Shown in pieces: positions 25,996 to 33,782 of a DNA stretch of 51,755 nucleotides (its first letter is position 1; the number at the start of each line of letters is the position of its first letter). A program made the translations under genes and the position numbers. The stretch is from positions 1 through 51,755 of the forward strand of contig NZ_JALDYX010000033.1 in the NCBI RefSeq assembly GCF_024267675.1. Reading direction: 5' to 3'. Below the pieces are notes generated by a model. The model did not search any database. It was not told where the DNA came from and worked only from the letters and a program-made list of their open reading frames with translations. The DNA comes from Marinobacterium sedimentorum. GTDB lineage: Bacteria; Pseudomonadota; Gammaproteobacteria; Pseudomonadales; Balneatricaceae.

Positions 25996-28080
25996 ATGGG
26001 AACAGCCAGGGCGATGACCACCATGAAGCACTTGATCGAGCACCGGCTGCGCGAGGCATTGAATCAGGCAGCTGAAGCCGTAACCTGCAACGCAGGTGAC
26101 GATATCTTGCGAGAACTGGCCAGGCGCCTGACACTGGCACTGGGGGTTGAACATGCCCTGATCGGCGTGCTGGTACCGGGTCAGACTGATCGGATCCAGG
26201 TGATCACCGGCTACAGCCTGGGAAACGTCGTCGACAGTTACCAGTATGACCTGGCCGGAACGCCCTGTGAGCAGGTGGTCGGCCAGCGCTTTCGCTATTT
26301 CCCACGCAACATGCGCCAGCTGTTCCCCGATCCGCACCTGGTCGAACTCAATATCGAAAGTTATGCCGCCATACCCTTGTTTGATTCGCAGGGAAACACC
26401 CTTGGCCTGATGCTCGCCATGCACAGCGCAATGCTGCAGGACGAAGACATGATTCAGCCGGTCATGCGCATCTTTTCCTCCCGGGCAGCACTTGAGCTTG
26501 AACGCCAGCACTATACCAGTGCCCACAGGCGTTCCGAACTGCGTTATCGCGCCATATTCGAGGCCGCACTTGACTCGATTATCAGCATGGATGGGGAGGG
26601 TCGCATTATCGATCTGAACCCGGCAGCAGAGGCCTGCTTTGGCTACAAGAAAAACACCGTCATCGGCAAGCCGCTGGCCGAAGTACTGATTCCAGCGCGT
26701 CTTCGAACCGGACACCAGGCCGGTTTGGCCCGTTTTCATGCCATGGGGAAAGGCGACTATATCGGTCGCCGGGTCGAGGTACCGGCGCTCGCCGCCAATG
26801 GCGAGGAAATCCCGGTCGAGCTCACCATCGAGGTCGCCCGCGATGAAGAGGATAGTGCGATATTTATCGGCTATCTGCGTGATATTCGGGACAGAATTCA
26901 AGCCCTGGGCACTGAAAAACGGTTGCAATCGCAACTACGTCAGGCCCAGAAAATGCAGGCCATTGGACAGTTAACCGGGGGTATTTCCCATGACTTCAAT
27001 AATATACTGACTACGGTGATGGGCTATATCGTACTCGCCCAAGAGCAGGCAGCAGGGTCTCAGGATCCACTGATGCTGCGATATCTTGACCGCATTCAAG
27101 CCGCCAGCCAGCGGGCCAGCCATCAAATCCAGCAGCTGCTCACCTTCAGCCGGGGTCAGCAGGGTGAACGACAACCCATTCAGCTGTCTGATCCTGTCTA
27201 CGAAGGCCTGCGCATGCTGGACGCCATACTGCCCTCTGGCATTCGCCTGAATGAACACCTGGGTACGCGCCTTCCCACGGTACTGGCCGACCCGATGCAG
27301 ATCGAACAGATTCTGATGAACCTGTGCATCAATGCCCGCGATGCACTCAAGGGCAACGGCGACATTAGGGTCTCACTGAATGCCCTGCATCTGCAGGACC
27401 ATGTCTGCGCCTCCTGCCATGCAAACCTGGGCGGAGACTATATCGAGCTGCAGGTTGCCGATACCGGGCCCGGCATGGACCCGCTCACCCTCGAGCGCGT
27501 CTTCGAGCCCTTCTATTCCACAAAACCCGCCGGCCAGGGCAGCGGCATGGGACTGGCAATGATACATGGCATAGTGCATGAGCATCACGGCCATATACTG
27601 GTGGATACAGCACCCGGGACGGGAGCGGCATTCCGCATCCTGTTTCCGCCCAGCCAGTATCGTTTGCCGGACGAAACCCAGGACCCGCTAAAGGCACCGT
27701 TAAACGAGAAACTCTACGGGCGTTTACTGCTGGTGGATGACGAAGCCACCGTCGCCGAGTTTATGGCGGATCTTCTCAGCACCTGGGGCCTGGAAGTCGC
27801 TATATGCCACAGCGCCGAACAGGCGCTTAAGCGAATGGATACCGACGGCGACAAATTTGACATCGTTATCACTGACCAGACCATGCCTGGCCTGACCGGC
27901 ACCGAGCTGGCCCGTCAACTGATGAGCGTCCGGCCCGATATCCCGATTATTCTTTACAGCGGCTTCGCCGAAGGCATCGATGATGCGGCCTTGCGTCAGG
28001 GTGGCATCCGCGAATTCTTCCGCAAGCCGGTGGATACAGACCGGTTACGTCAGACCCTGGCGCGGCTGCTGTCCCGCTGA
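25996..28080 (+). CDS. Soluble hybrid histidine kinase (GAF-PAS-HisKA-HATPase-REC)
   Basis: 694 residues from the chosen start, no membrane helix. Order: GAF-like domain (about 20-170), PAS (about 180-300; FEAALDSIISMDGEGRI, GYLRDIRDR), HisKA with phosphoacceptor His332 in GGISHDFNNILTTV, HATPase with NLCINARDAL, VADTGPGMD and GSGMGLAMI, and a C-terminal receiver with Asp627 in IVITDQTMPG. The His-Asp pair inside one protein suggests internal phosphotransfer or feedback. Output to the adjacent OmpR-type regulator is likely. The start is uncertain: ATGs at 25996, 26014 and 26023 are all possible and no strong ribosome site decides. A frame reaching back to 25918 has no supporting homology. Confidence 0.9.
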   Translation: MGTARAMTTMKHLIEHRLREALNQAAEAVTCNAGDDILRELARRLTLALGVEHALIGVLVPGQTDRIQVITGYSLGNVVDSYQYDLAGTPCEQVVGQRFRYFPRNMRQLFPDPHLVELNIESYAAIPLFDSQGNTLGLMLAMHSAMLQDEDMIQPVMRIFSSRAALELERQHYTSAHRRSELRYRAIFEAALDSIISMDGEGRIIDLNPAAEACFGYKKNTVIGKPLAEVLIPARLRTGHQAGLARFHAMGKGDYIGRRVEVPALAANGEEIPVELTIEVARDEEDSAIFIGYLRDIRDRIQALGTEKRLQSQLRQAQKMQAIGQLTGGISHDFNNILTTVMGYIVLAQEQAAGSQDPLMLRYLDRIQAASQRASHQIQQLLTFSRGQQGERQPIQLSDPVYEGLRMLDAILPSGIRLNEHLGTRLPTVLADPMQIEQILMNLCINARDALKGNGDIRVSLNALHLQDHVCASCHANLGGDYIELQVADTGPGMDPLTLERVFEPFYSTKPAGQGSGMGLAMIHGIVHEHHGHILVDTAPGTGAAFRILFPPSQYRLPDETQDPLKAPLNEKLYGRLLLVDDEATVAEFMADLLSTWGLEVAICHSAEQALKRMDTDGDKFDIVITDQTMPGLTGTELARQLMSVRPDIPIILYSGFAEGIDDAALRQGGIREFFRKPVDTDRLRQTLARLLSR

Positions 28081-28222
28081 ACCGCTGAACCGCTGAACCG
28101 ACGGAGACTGCCGCTTTGCACTACAAAACAGTTACATAAAGAAACCTGACAGACATCCGACCGATACCTCCAGCTCATATGCTTGATCTCGTCCAATAAA
28201 CAAAACAACGAGGTCAGCCAGC

Positions 28223-29170
28223 ATGCACGCCAACACCAAAAGTTACGCCCACTGTATCGATGCATCCAAACGGGTACGCTGGGACATAGAGCAGGACCTG
28301 ATCCGCGGCCGCACACTTGACGCAGACAGAAAATTTCTGCCCGACGGGCTGTCCTGTGTACAGGATCTGGACTTCATGTGCATGGCGGACAAACAGTTGT
28401 TCAGTCAGGTGCAGGGGCGCACCTACGCCAACATCTTCGGCCTGGTTGAGCGCTTTATCTGCGCCAAGATTCTGGACCTGAGCCGCGATTACCTGCTGGA
28501 TGATCAGGTCGCACTCGAAGGCCTGATCCGCTTTAGCGACGAAGAACTCAAACATCAGGCCCTGTTTCGCCGTATCGAGCAGATGGCGGCTGAACAGTTG
28601 CCCGCCGGCTACTGCTTCCTGCCACAGGCAAACGCCGTGGCGCAGGCCGTGCTCAGCAAGTGTACCTGGGCGGTGCTCGCGTTAACCTGTCATATCGAGC
28701 TGTTTACGCAATTGCATTACAAGCAGAGCATCGCACCGGATATGGCGCTGTCGCCGCTCTACAAGGACCTGTTTCTGTACCACTGGCGAGAAGAGTCCCA
28801 GCACGCAATCATGGATGAAATAGAATGGCGTCGTGAGGACAGCCAGCTCAGTGAAGCACAAAGGGAGCAGGCTGTTGACGACCTGATCGATCTGGTGGCG
28901 GCCGTAGACGGCATTGTCTGCGCTCAGGCTGCCAGCGATGCTGATTACTTCTGTCGCAATACGGCTCAATCCTATGGTCCGGCGCAGCAGGCATGCATTG
29001 CTGCAACACTGGTTAAAGCTTACCGCTGGCAATTCATTGTTTCGGGCGTACAACATCCGCACTTTGTAAGAGTGTTGTCAGAGCTAACCACGGATAGCCA
29101 GCTAACACGGATTCAGCAGGCCCTGGCACCCATCCTGACAGCAGAGTCCAACGCCCAGCAGGTCGCCTAG
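28223..29170 (+). CDS. Ferritin-like diiron protein
   Basis: 315 residues, almost wholly helical. Diiron ligands are visible in the classic arrangement: Glu76 (LVERF), Glu108-x-x-His111 (EELKH), Glu159 (HIELF) and Glu191-x-x-His194 (EESQH). This fits an oxygen-activating diiron oxygenase or related ferritin-like enzyme (AurF-like or acyl-desaturase-like); the substrate cannot be read. Several Cys (44, 53, 80, 131, 147, 156) are an unusual extra. Its TAG stop at 29168-29170 lies within the left end of an insertion-like element, so the C-terminus may have been altered. It stands alone after the kinase gene (142-bp gap). Confidence 0.75.
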   Translation: MHANTKSYAHCIDASKRVRWDIEQDLIRGRTLDADRKFLPDGLSCVQDLDFMCMADKQLFSQVQGRTYANIFGLVERFICAKILDLSRDYLLDDQVALEGLIRFSDEELKHQALFRRIEQMAAEQLPAGYCFLPQANAVAQAVLSKCTWAVLALTCHIELFTQLHYKQSIAPDMALSPLYKDLFLYHWREESQHAIMDEIEWRREDSQLSEAQREQAVDDLIDLVAAVDGIVCAQAASDADYFCRNTAQSYGPAQQACIAATLVKAYRWQFIVSGVQHPHFVRVLSELTTDSQLTRIQQALAPILTAESNAQQVA

Positions 29171-29335
29171 CAGCCTGTCGTACTTAACACTGATCTACTG
29201 CGGAAAAGCCGATTTTGGTCATTATGCGTGCTCTTTTTTGTTAAATAGAACCACTATTTGCCTCAAAAGAGCTCAAAAACTGCCTCAAAACGGACTTTCC
29301 CTCGCTATGATCGGCCAAGCCCGACAGACTCCTAG
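29167..29335. mobile_element. Short MITE-like element or IS remnant with CTAG flanks
   Basis: CTAGCAGCCTGTCG (29167-29180) and CGACAGACTCCTAG (29322-29335) are inverted repeats matching at 12 of 14 positions. CTAG at both outer edges may be a 4-bp target duplication, as IS5-type elements produce at CTAR sites. The 169-bp body has no significant reading frame and is AT-rich, with a direct repeat of TGCCTCAAAA. A terminator that would naturally follow the diiron gene now lies on the far side of the element. Identity with a named family is not established. Confidence 0.55.
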
Positions 29336-29357
29336 CAGTCACCAGCATCACCGCAAC

Positions 29358-29382
29358 GACCCCAATACGGGTCTGCTTTTTT
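29358..29382 (+). terminator. Intrinsic terminator
   Basis: Stem GACCC (29358-29362) and GGGTC (29369-29373), loop CAATAC, followed by TGCTTTTTT. It probably ended the diiron gene transcript before the 169-bp element was inserted between them. Confidence 0.65.
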
Positions 29383-29420
29383 GCCGGCCCTTATTTGGCC
29401 CGACGTCGGAGAAACCAGCC

Positions 29421-29585
29421 ATGAACATCCTCAAACGTATCTTTAGGCAAAAAAACCGCAAAAGCCGTGACGAGCGCCAACCGCTGCACCAATTGAGCGC
29501 GCATACGCTCAGGGATATCGGGGTCGATCCTATGGCCGCGGAACACCGCAGGAATGAACGACTCTGGCGCGAGCTGGCGTCATGA
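29421..29585 (+). CDS. DUF1127 small protein
   Basis: 54 residues, basic. The C-terminal half, LSAHTLRDIGVDPMAAEHR, is the DUF1127 (YjiS-like) signature. Members are short Arg-rich proteins implicated in RNA turnover and in phosphate or carbon metabolism in alphaproteobacteria. The role here is unknown. GGAGAAACCAGCC precedes the ATG at 29421 and supports it. It lies directly downstream of the insertion-like element and terminator. Confidence 0.85.
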   Translation: MNILKRIFRQKNRKSRDERQPLHQLSAHTLRDIGVDPMAAEHRRNERLWRELAS

Positions 29586-30064
29586 CAACCGGGGCTGTCC
29601 CGGCGTTTGCAACCACAACAGACCGGGACGGGCCCCATCACCTGTCCCGGATTGTCGCCGTCACACACTGCAGTTTTCACCCCCTGTAATCATCTGCCCA
29701 TCCTCCTCACGACGCCCGGGCAACCAGCTGTGTAATCTGTCAGCATCCATGAAGGAAGCTTGCTCTTACCTGATGGCCTGTGCCGCCAAGCGATAAGAAG
29801 CTGAGATCAAAAATGAGCGACACCCCTGGCCTGTCGGCGTTTATCTGTCATTCAGAATGAGGCTAGGGCTTGATCGCGAACAGCGTCAGAAATAAATAGG
29901 TGAGATAATTTCACCTCTTAGAAAAAAAAGGATCATTTGCTGCACCTGCGTAATCTCCGTATTCTGGCGTTGCAGGTTAGCGGTAACAACCGCAGGTAAA
30001 GCAGACATGAAGAGCATCCAGCCCTTCAGGGCTTTACCCCGAATGCCCTGCCAAGGAGAATTTA
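29586..30064 (+). other. 479-bp intergenic region with hairpins and a palindrome
   Basis: No convincing gene. Two GC-rich hairpins near the left end, CCGGG/CCCGG (29589-29603) and CCGGGAC/GTCCCGG (29623-29650), may end the DUF1127 transcript though no T-run follows. A palindrome AGGTGA-N7-TCACCT lies at 29898-29916 and looks like an operator. A weak promoter TTGCTG-N17-TATTCT (29937-29965) is placed for the 78-residue gene. GCCC-TTCA-GGGC (30021-30032) forms a small hairpin in that gene's leader. Confidence 0.4.
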
Positions 30065-30301
30065 ATGAACAACATGCTTCCACACTACAACATGCACATG
30101 AACTCGCCTGTCGGCTACCCGGGCAGCCGTCGCGAAACGGAAATCGAATACATTTTCCGTATTGCCAATGAAGCCAAGGCTGCCAAAAAGGCTGAACTGC
30201 GTGCTGCCCGCATGCTGAAAATCAAAACCTCGCTGCTGAACCTGCTGAGCAAGCTCCACGTCAGCCGCACCCCCAGCCTGCACGCCCTGCTCGGACGCTG
30301 A
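30065..30301 (+). CDS. Small basic protein of unknown function
   Basis: 78 residues. A strong AAGGAG (30053-30058) sits 6 bases before the ATG, which is the best evidence that it is real. The N-terminus is Met/Asn/His-rich (MNNMLPHYNMHMNSPVG). The rest is a predicted basic amphipathic helix, EIEYIFRIANEAKAAKKAELRAARMLKIK, then LLNLLSKLHV. No family is recognised. Size and charge resemble DUF1127-type proteins such as the one 480 bp upstream, but the signature is absent. Confidence 0.65.
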   Translation: MNNMLPHYNMHMNSPVGYPGSRRETEIEYIFRIANEAKAAKKAELRAARMLKIKTSLLNLLSKLHVSRTPSLHALLGR

Positions 30302-30318
30302 GCATGCAGTGCCACCGC

Positions 30319-30362
30319 CCGCTTCGCAGCCCATCCTGGCCACAGGCTGAGCTGCGAAGCGG
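30319..30362 (+). terminator. Nested hairpin after the 78-residue gene
   Basis: CCGCTTCGCAGC (30319-30330) and GCTGCGAAGCGG (30351-30362) form a perfect 12-bp stem. The 20-base loop holds a second small hairpin, CCTG-GCCA-CAGG (30335-30346). It starts 18 bases after the stop codon. No T-run follows, so it may be a 3'-end stabiliser or a factor-assisted terminator rather than a simple intrinsic one. Confidence 0.5.
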
Positions 30363-30433
30363 CACAAGTCACATGCCAGCCGTCTTTCCCATCTGACGAC
30401 ACCGGCTAGACCCAAAGCTTACCCCGCTCCGCT

Positions 30434-30487
30434 CAGTACCCCACCATTTAGTAACTCACGGTAGTTGCTAACGATTTAGTACCTCAC
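30434..30487. repeat. Three short direct repeats (YAGTAMYYCAC)
   Basis: CAGTACCCCAC (30434-30444), TAGTAACTCAC (30449-30459) and TAGTACCTCAC (30477-30487). The last two extend to ATTTAGTANCTCAC. They lie in the gap between the small-protein gene and the convergent TSUP gene. The function is unknown. Confidence 0.4.
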
Positions 30488-30542
30488 CCTTTGTTACAGC
30501 ACGGTTTAAAGACACCCCTTCTGCTGCCAGCCTAGCGCTGCG

Positions 30543-31307
30543 CTACAGAACCTCTTTCCAGATATAGCTGACGGCCATCAACAGGCACATGCACACCACC
30601 AGCGGGCGAATAATCCGGCTGCCATGGCGAATCATGGTATGGCTGCCAATCAGCGCGCCCAGAATCTGCCCGGCGATCATAGCCGCGCCCAGACTCCAGA
30701 CCACCTTGCCTCCTGCGATAAAGACCACCAGTGAAGCCACATTGCTGGCGCAGTTCATCACCTTGGCCGCTCCGGTGGCACCAAGCAGGTTACGCCCGCG
30801 AAACCAGATCTTGCTGAAGGCGAAAAAGGAGCCGGTACCGGGCCCCAGAAAACCGTCGTAGAATCCAACCAGCGGCGCAAGCGTCATGCTGTACGTGCGT
30901 CGACTCATGCGCGCCGGCGTTTCCTCCAGCCCTGCGGTGGGCACCAGCAAAAAATAGAGCGCGATCATGACCAGCACCAGCGGAATCAGAAACATCAGAA
31001 TGCCCGGATCAGTAAACTGCACCAGTAGGGTCCCGAGTACCGAGCCCACCAGACTCCCCACCACCAGGCCCCGAATATCATCGAATCTGACAATCCCCCG
31101 GCGCAACATGGTGAGTGCCGCCGTCAGGCTGCCAAAGGAGCTTTGCAGCTTGTTGGTGGCCAATGCCGCCACCGGCGGCACCTGGGCCAGCAACAGGGCC
31201 GGCAGCGTCAGCAGGCCACCGCCGCCTGCAATGGTGTCGATAAACCCCGCCAGCAGCGCAACACCAAACAGCGCCGCCAGCAACTCCGGTGACAAAACCA
31301 GATCCAT
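30543..31307 (-). CDS. TSUP (TauE/SafE) family permease
   Basis: 254 residues with about eight hydrophobic segments. The family motif GFIDTIAGGGGLLTLPALL lies in helix 1 and GFYDGFLGPGTGSFFAF in the second half repeat, the two pseudo-symmetric TSUP signatures. The family transports sulfite, sulfoacetate or related organosulfur anions; the substrate here is unknown. The ATG at 31307 is preferred; the frame extends six codons to a TTG. It lies 182 bp downstream of topB on the same strand. Confidence 0.9.
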   Translation of the reverse strand: MDLVLSPELLAALFGVALLAGFIDTIAGGGGLLTLPALLLAQVPPVAALATNKLQSSFGSLTAALTMLRRGIVRFDDIRGLVVGSLVGSVLGTLLVQFTDPGILMFLIPLVLVMIALYFLLVPTAGLEETPARMSRRTYSMTLAPLVGFYDGFLGPGTGSFFAFSKIWFRGRNLLGATGAAKVMNCASNVASLVVFIAGGKVVWSLGAAMIAGQILGALIGSHTMIRHGSRIIRPLVVCMCLLMAVSYIWKEVL

Positions 31308-31489
31308 GTAGTATTTCTCTCGCAAGATCGCTCAGAAACCATCTCGAACGGATGGGCCAGATCCCGCGCCGTACTCCCTGTTACGGGCCCCTGCGCGGCG
31401 GGCTGAACTCTACGCCTGCCCCAGGCCCCGCACAACAGTCTGGTATTGCACTGCACTAAAAACCGGCGCCGAATCCCGGCAAAGAAGAC

Positions 31490-33499
31490 TTAACTGGTCT
31501 TGCTGGCTGATTTTGCGGGACTGCGCCGCCTGGCCGGTGCCTTGCGGGCGGGCGTTGCAGACGCACTCTTACCGGCCGTTTTACGGCCTGCGCCGCTACT
31601 TGAACTCGCCCTGCGCCGACCCCGCCCGGGTGTGGCGCTGCGAACGCCCTGCAGTCCCTGGGGCAACGTATTGCTGGCGGTCTGAATTAACTCTGCGAGT
31701 GCAGTCACCAGCGCGCCCATGAAGTCGCCATAGCTGCCCTCACGCTGGCAGATGGCCTCCAGGCGCGCTTCCCACTGCGCCGTCATGTCCGGCAGTGTGG
31801 TTTGCCGTGGCAGGCTGTCGATCAGACCGATGCCTGCAGGCGTGGCATGGATGGCCTTGCCCCGACGCTCCAGAAAACCGCGGCGGAACAGCAATTCGAT
31901 AATGCCGGCACGGGTCGCCTCGGTGCCAAGGCCATCGGTATCCTTCAGAATCTGGCGGATCGAGCGATCTTCCACAAAGCGGGCGATACCGGTCATGGCC
32001 GCCAGCAGGGTAGCATCGGTAAAGTGCTTGGGCGGCTGGGTCATCTTTTCCAACAGCTCGCCACGCTCACACTGCAGTACCTGACCCACACTGAGTGCGG
32101 GCAGCAGTTGCGTCGCCTCATCGCCGGCTGGTTCCTGGCGCCCAAAGAACGGTTTCCAGCCCGCCACTATGACTTCCCGCGCCTGGGTACGAAAACGCCC
32201 GCCGGCAATATCGATTTCCACCCGGGTTTCAAAATACTCGAAGTCAGGCAGAAACTGCCCCACATACTGGCGCGCGATCAGCTCGTACAGCTGCCGCTCC
32301 CGCCCCTGCAGCCCGCTCGCAGCCTGCTTCTTCTCGGTCGGTATGATGGCGTGATGCGCATCCACCTTGCTGTCGTTCCAGGCCTGGCTCTTGCGCCGGC
32401 TGTCCGCCGCCGCCAGCGCATCTTGCAGCGCCTCGCTATTGTGGCTAATGGCGCCCAGCACCTGGGGCGCGCGGGCCAGATGTTCCAGCGGCAGATGGCG
32501 GCTGTCGGAACGGGGATAGGTGATCAGCTTGTGCTTTTCATACAGGCTCTGGCAGCAATCCAGGGTTTCCTTGGCGCTCAGACCAAAGCGCTTGGCGGCA
32601 TCAATCTGCAAACTGGACAGGCTGTAAGGCAAGGGCGCCGCCTGGCGACGACGTTTCTTGTCGACCTCAAGCACAGTACCGGGCTGCCCGCTAATGCGTT
32701 TTACCACGTTTTCGGCCAGGGGCCTGGACAGTACCCGCCCCTCCTCATCCTGGTAAGGCGCGCAGGCCTCACTGGGCTGCCACTTCGCATGGAAGGCCTC
32801 GCGCGCATCGGTCAGCAGATGTGCGCGCACCTCATAAAAGGGTTTGGGTACAAAAGCGGCAATGGCCTGATCCCGGCGCACCACCAGCCCCAGCAGCGGC
32901 GTCTGTACCCGGCCGACAGACAGCACACCGTCGTACCCCACCTTGCGCCCCTGAATAGTGTAGGCGCGGGTCATATTGAGTCCGTACAGCCAGTCGGCCC
33001 GGGAGCGGGCCAGGGCCGAAGTCGACAGCGGTATGAACTCCCGGTTGGGCCTCAGGCGCTGCAGGGCCCGGCGCACCGCCTCGGGGTTCAGGTCGCTGAT
33101 CAGGCAACGCTGTACCGCCGCACGTTTGGCATCCTTGACGCCCAGATACTCGATAACCTCATCCACCAGCAGCTGGCCTTCGCGATCCGGGTCACCGGCA
33201 TGCACCAGCTGATCCGCTTCCTTGACCAGCTTGCGCAGCACCGTCAGCTGCTTGCGGGTCTTGGGCTTGGGCGTCAGCTGCCACTGCTGCGGCAGTATGG
33301 GCAAATGCTCAAGGCGCCACTGCTTGAAGGCCGGATCATAGGTATCGGGCTCGGCCTGCTCCAGCAGGTGTCCGATGCACCAGCTGACAGTATCGCCATT
33401 GCCGGCACGGATAAAGCCGTCGCCTTTTTGATGGGGCCGGGGCAATACATCGGCGATGGCGCGGCCAAGGCTCGGTTTTTCTGCGATATAAAGAATCAT
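31490..33499 (-). CDS. topB: DNA topoisomerase III
   Basis: 669 residues. Type IA topoisomerase that passes single strands and resolves recombination and replication intermediates. The N-terminal Toprim domain starts MILYIAEKPSLGRAIADVLP, with the metal acidic cluster in HAGDPDREGQLLVDEV. The active-site tyrosine is Tyr328 in LITYPRSDSRHLP, the same number as in E. coli TopB. The C-terminus is a Ser/Lys/Arg-rich basic tail (about 620-669) with no zinc finger, probably for DNA binding. Confidence 0.97.
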   Translation of the reverse strand: MILYIAEKPSLGRAIADVLPRPHQKGDGFIRAGNGDTVSWCIGHLLEQAEPDTYDPAFKQWRLEHLPILPQQWQLTPKPKTRKQLTVLRKLVKEADQLVHAGDPDREGQLLVDEVIEYLGVKDAKRAAVQRCLISDLNPEAVRRALQRLRPNREFIPLSTSALARSRADWLYGLNMTRAYTIQGRKVGYDGVLSVGRVQTPLLGLVVRRDQAIAAFVPKPFYEVRAHLLTDAREAFHAKWQPSEACAPYQDEEGRVLSRPLAENVVKRISGQPGTVLEVDKKRRRQAAPLPYSLSSLQIDAAKRFGLSAKETLDCCQSLYEKHKLITYPRSDSRHLPLEHLARAPQVLGAISHNSEALQDALAAADSRRKSQAWNDSKVDAHHAIIPTEKKQAASGLQGRERQLYELIARQYVGQFLPDFEYFETRVEIDIAGGRFRTQAREVIVAGWKPFFGRQEPAGDEATQLLPALSVGQVLQCERGELLEKMTQPPKHFTDATLLAAMTGIARFVEDRSIRQILKDTDGLGTEATRAGIIELLFRRGFLERRGKAIHATPAGIGLIDSLPRQTTLPDMTAQWEARLEAICQREGSYGDFMGALVTALAELIQTASNTLPQGLQGVRSATPGRGRRRASSSSGAGRKTAGKSASATPARKAPARRRSPAKSASKTS

Positions 33500-33782
33500 G
33501 GCATCAATAGCTGTATAAATAGACAGTCATATTAGCTGCAAGCCCTGCCCGGCGCCAGCGTCACGAAAGCGGTCTTAGTTATATAAATCAAATAAATAAG
33601 AACTTATTAGAATATAACCAGACAATCTTTAGTACCCCGCAGCGCTACCCGTATAATGCCGCGCTTGCCGTCAGAATCATCCACGCAGTCGCACTGCAGC
33701 GAGCCTGACCACTAAGGCGTTTTACCCCAGCGCCCTGTTATTTATCCGTCGCCTACAAGGCGGCACACTCTTGGAGACTGCG
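33500..33782. promoter_or_regulatory. Divergent intergenic region between topB and the NhaC-type antiporter
   Basis: 283 bp without a gene. The centre (33580-33620) is very AT-rich and contains the palindrome AATAAG-AA-CTTATT (33595-33608). TATAAT at 33652-33657 is a good -10 for the plus-strand antiporter gene, though no recognisable -35 is seen 17 bp before it. Confidence 0.45.

Noticed and set aside
28074..28097. Three tandem copies of CCGCTGAA at the end of the hybrid kinase gene, suggestive of phase variation
   Set aside because: The stop codon lies in the first copy, so a change in copy number would not alter the protein. It is probably slippage without effect.
29554..29796. 80-codon frame after the DUF1127 gene
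   Set aside because: It begins inside DUF1127 in another frame, lacks a ribosome site and crosses two GC-rich hairpins.
30007..30171. 54-residue frame overlapping the leader and start of the 78-residue small protein
   Set aside because: No ribosome site of its own and no recognisable sequence. The downstream frame has the perfect ribosome site.
31802..33535. 577-codon open frame on the plus strand opposite topB
   Set aside because: It is the complement of a well-conserved gene with strong third-position GC bias. Its translation is low-complexity Gln/His/Arg/Gly-rich with no family motif.
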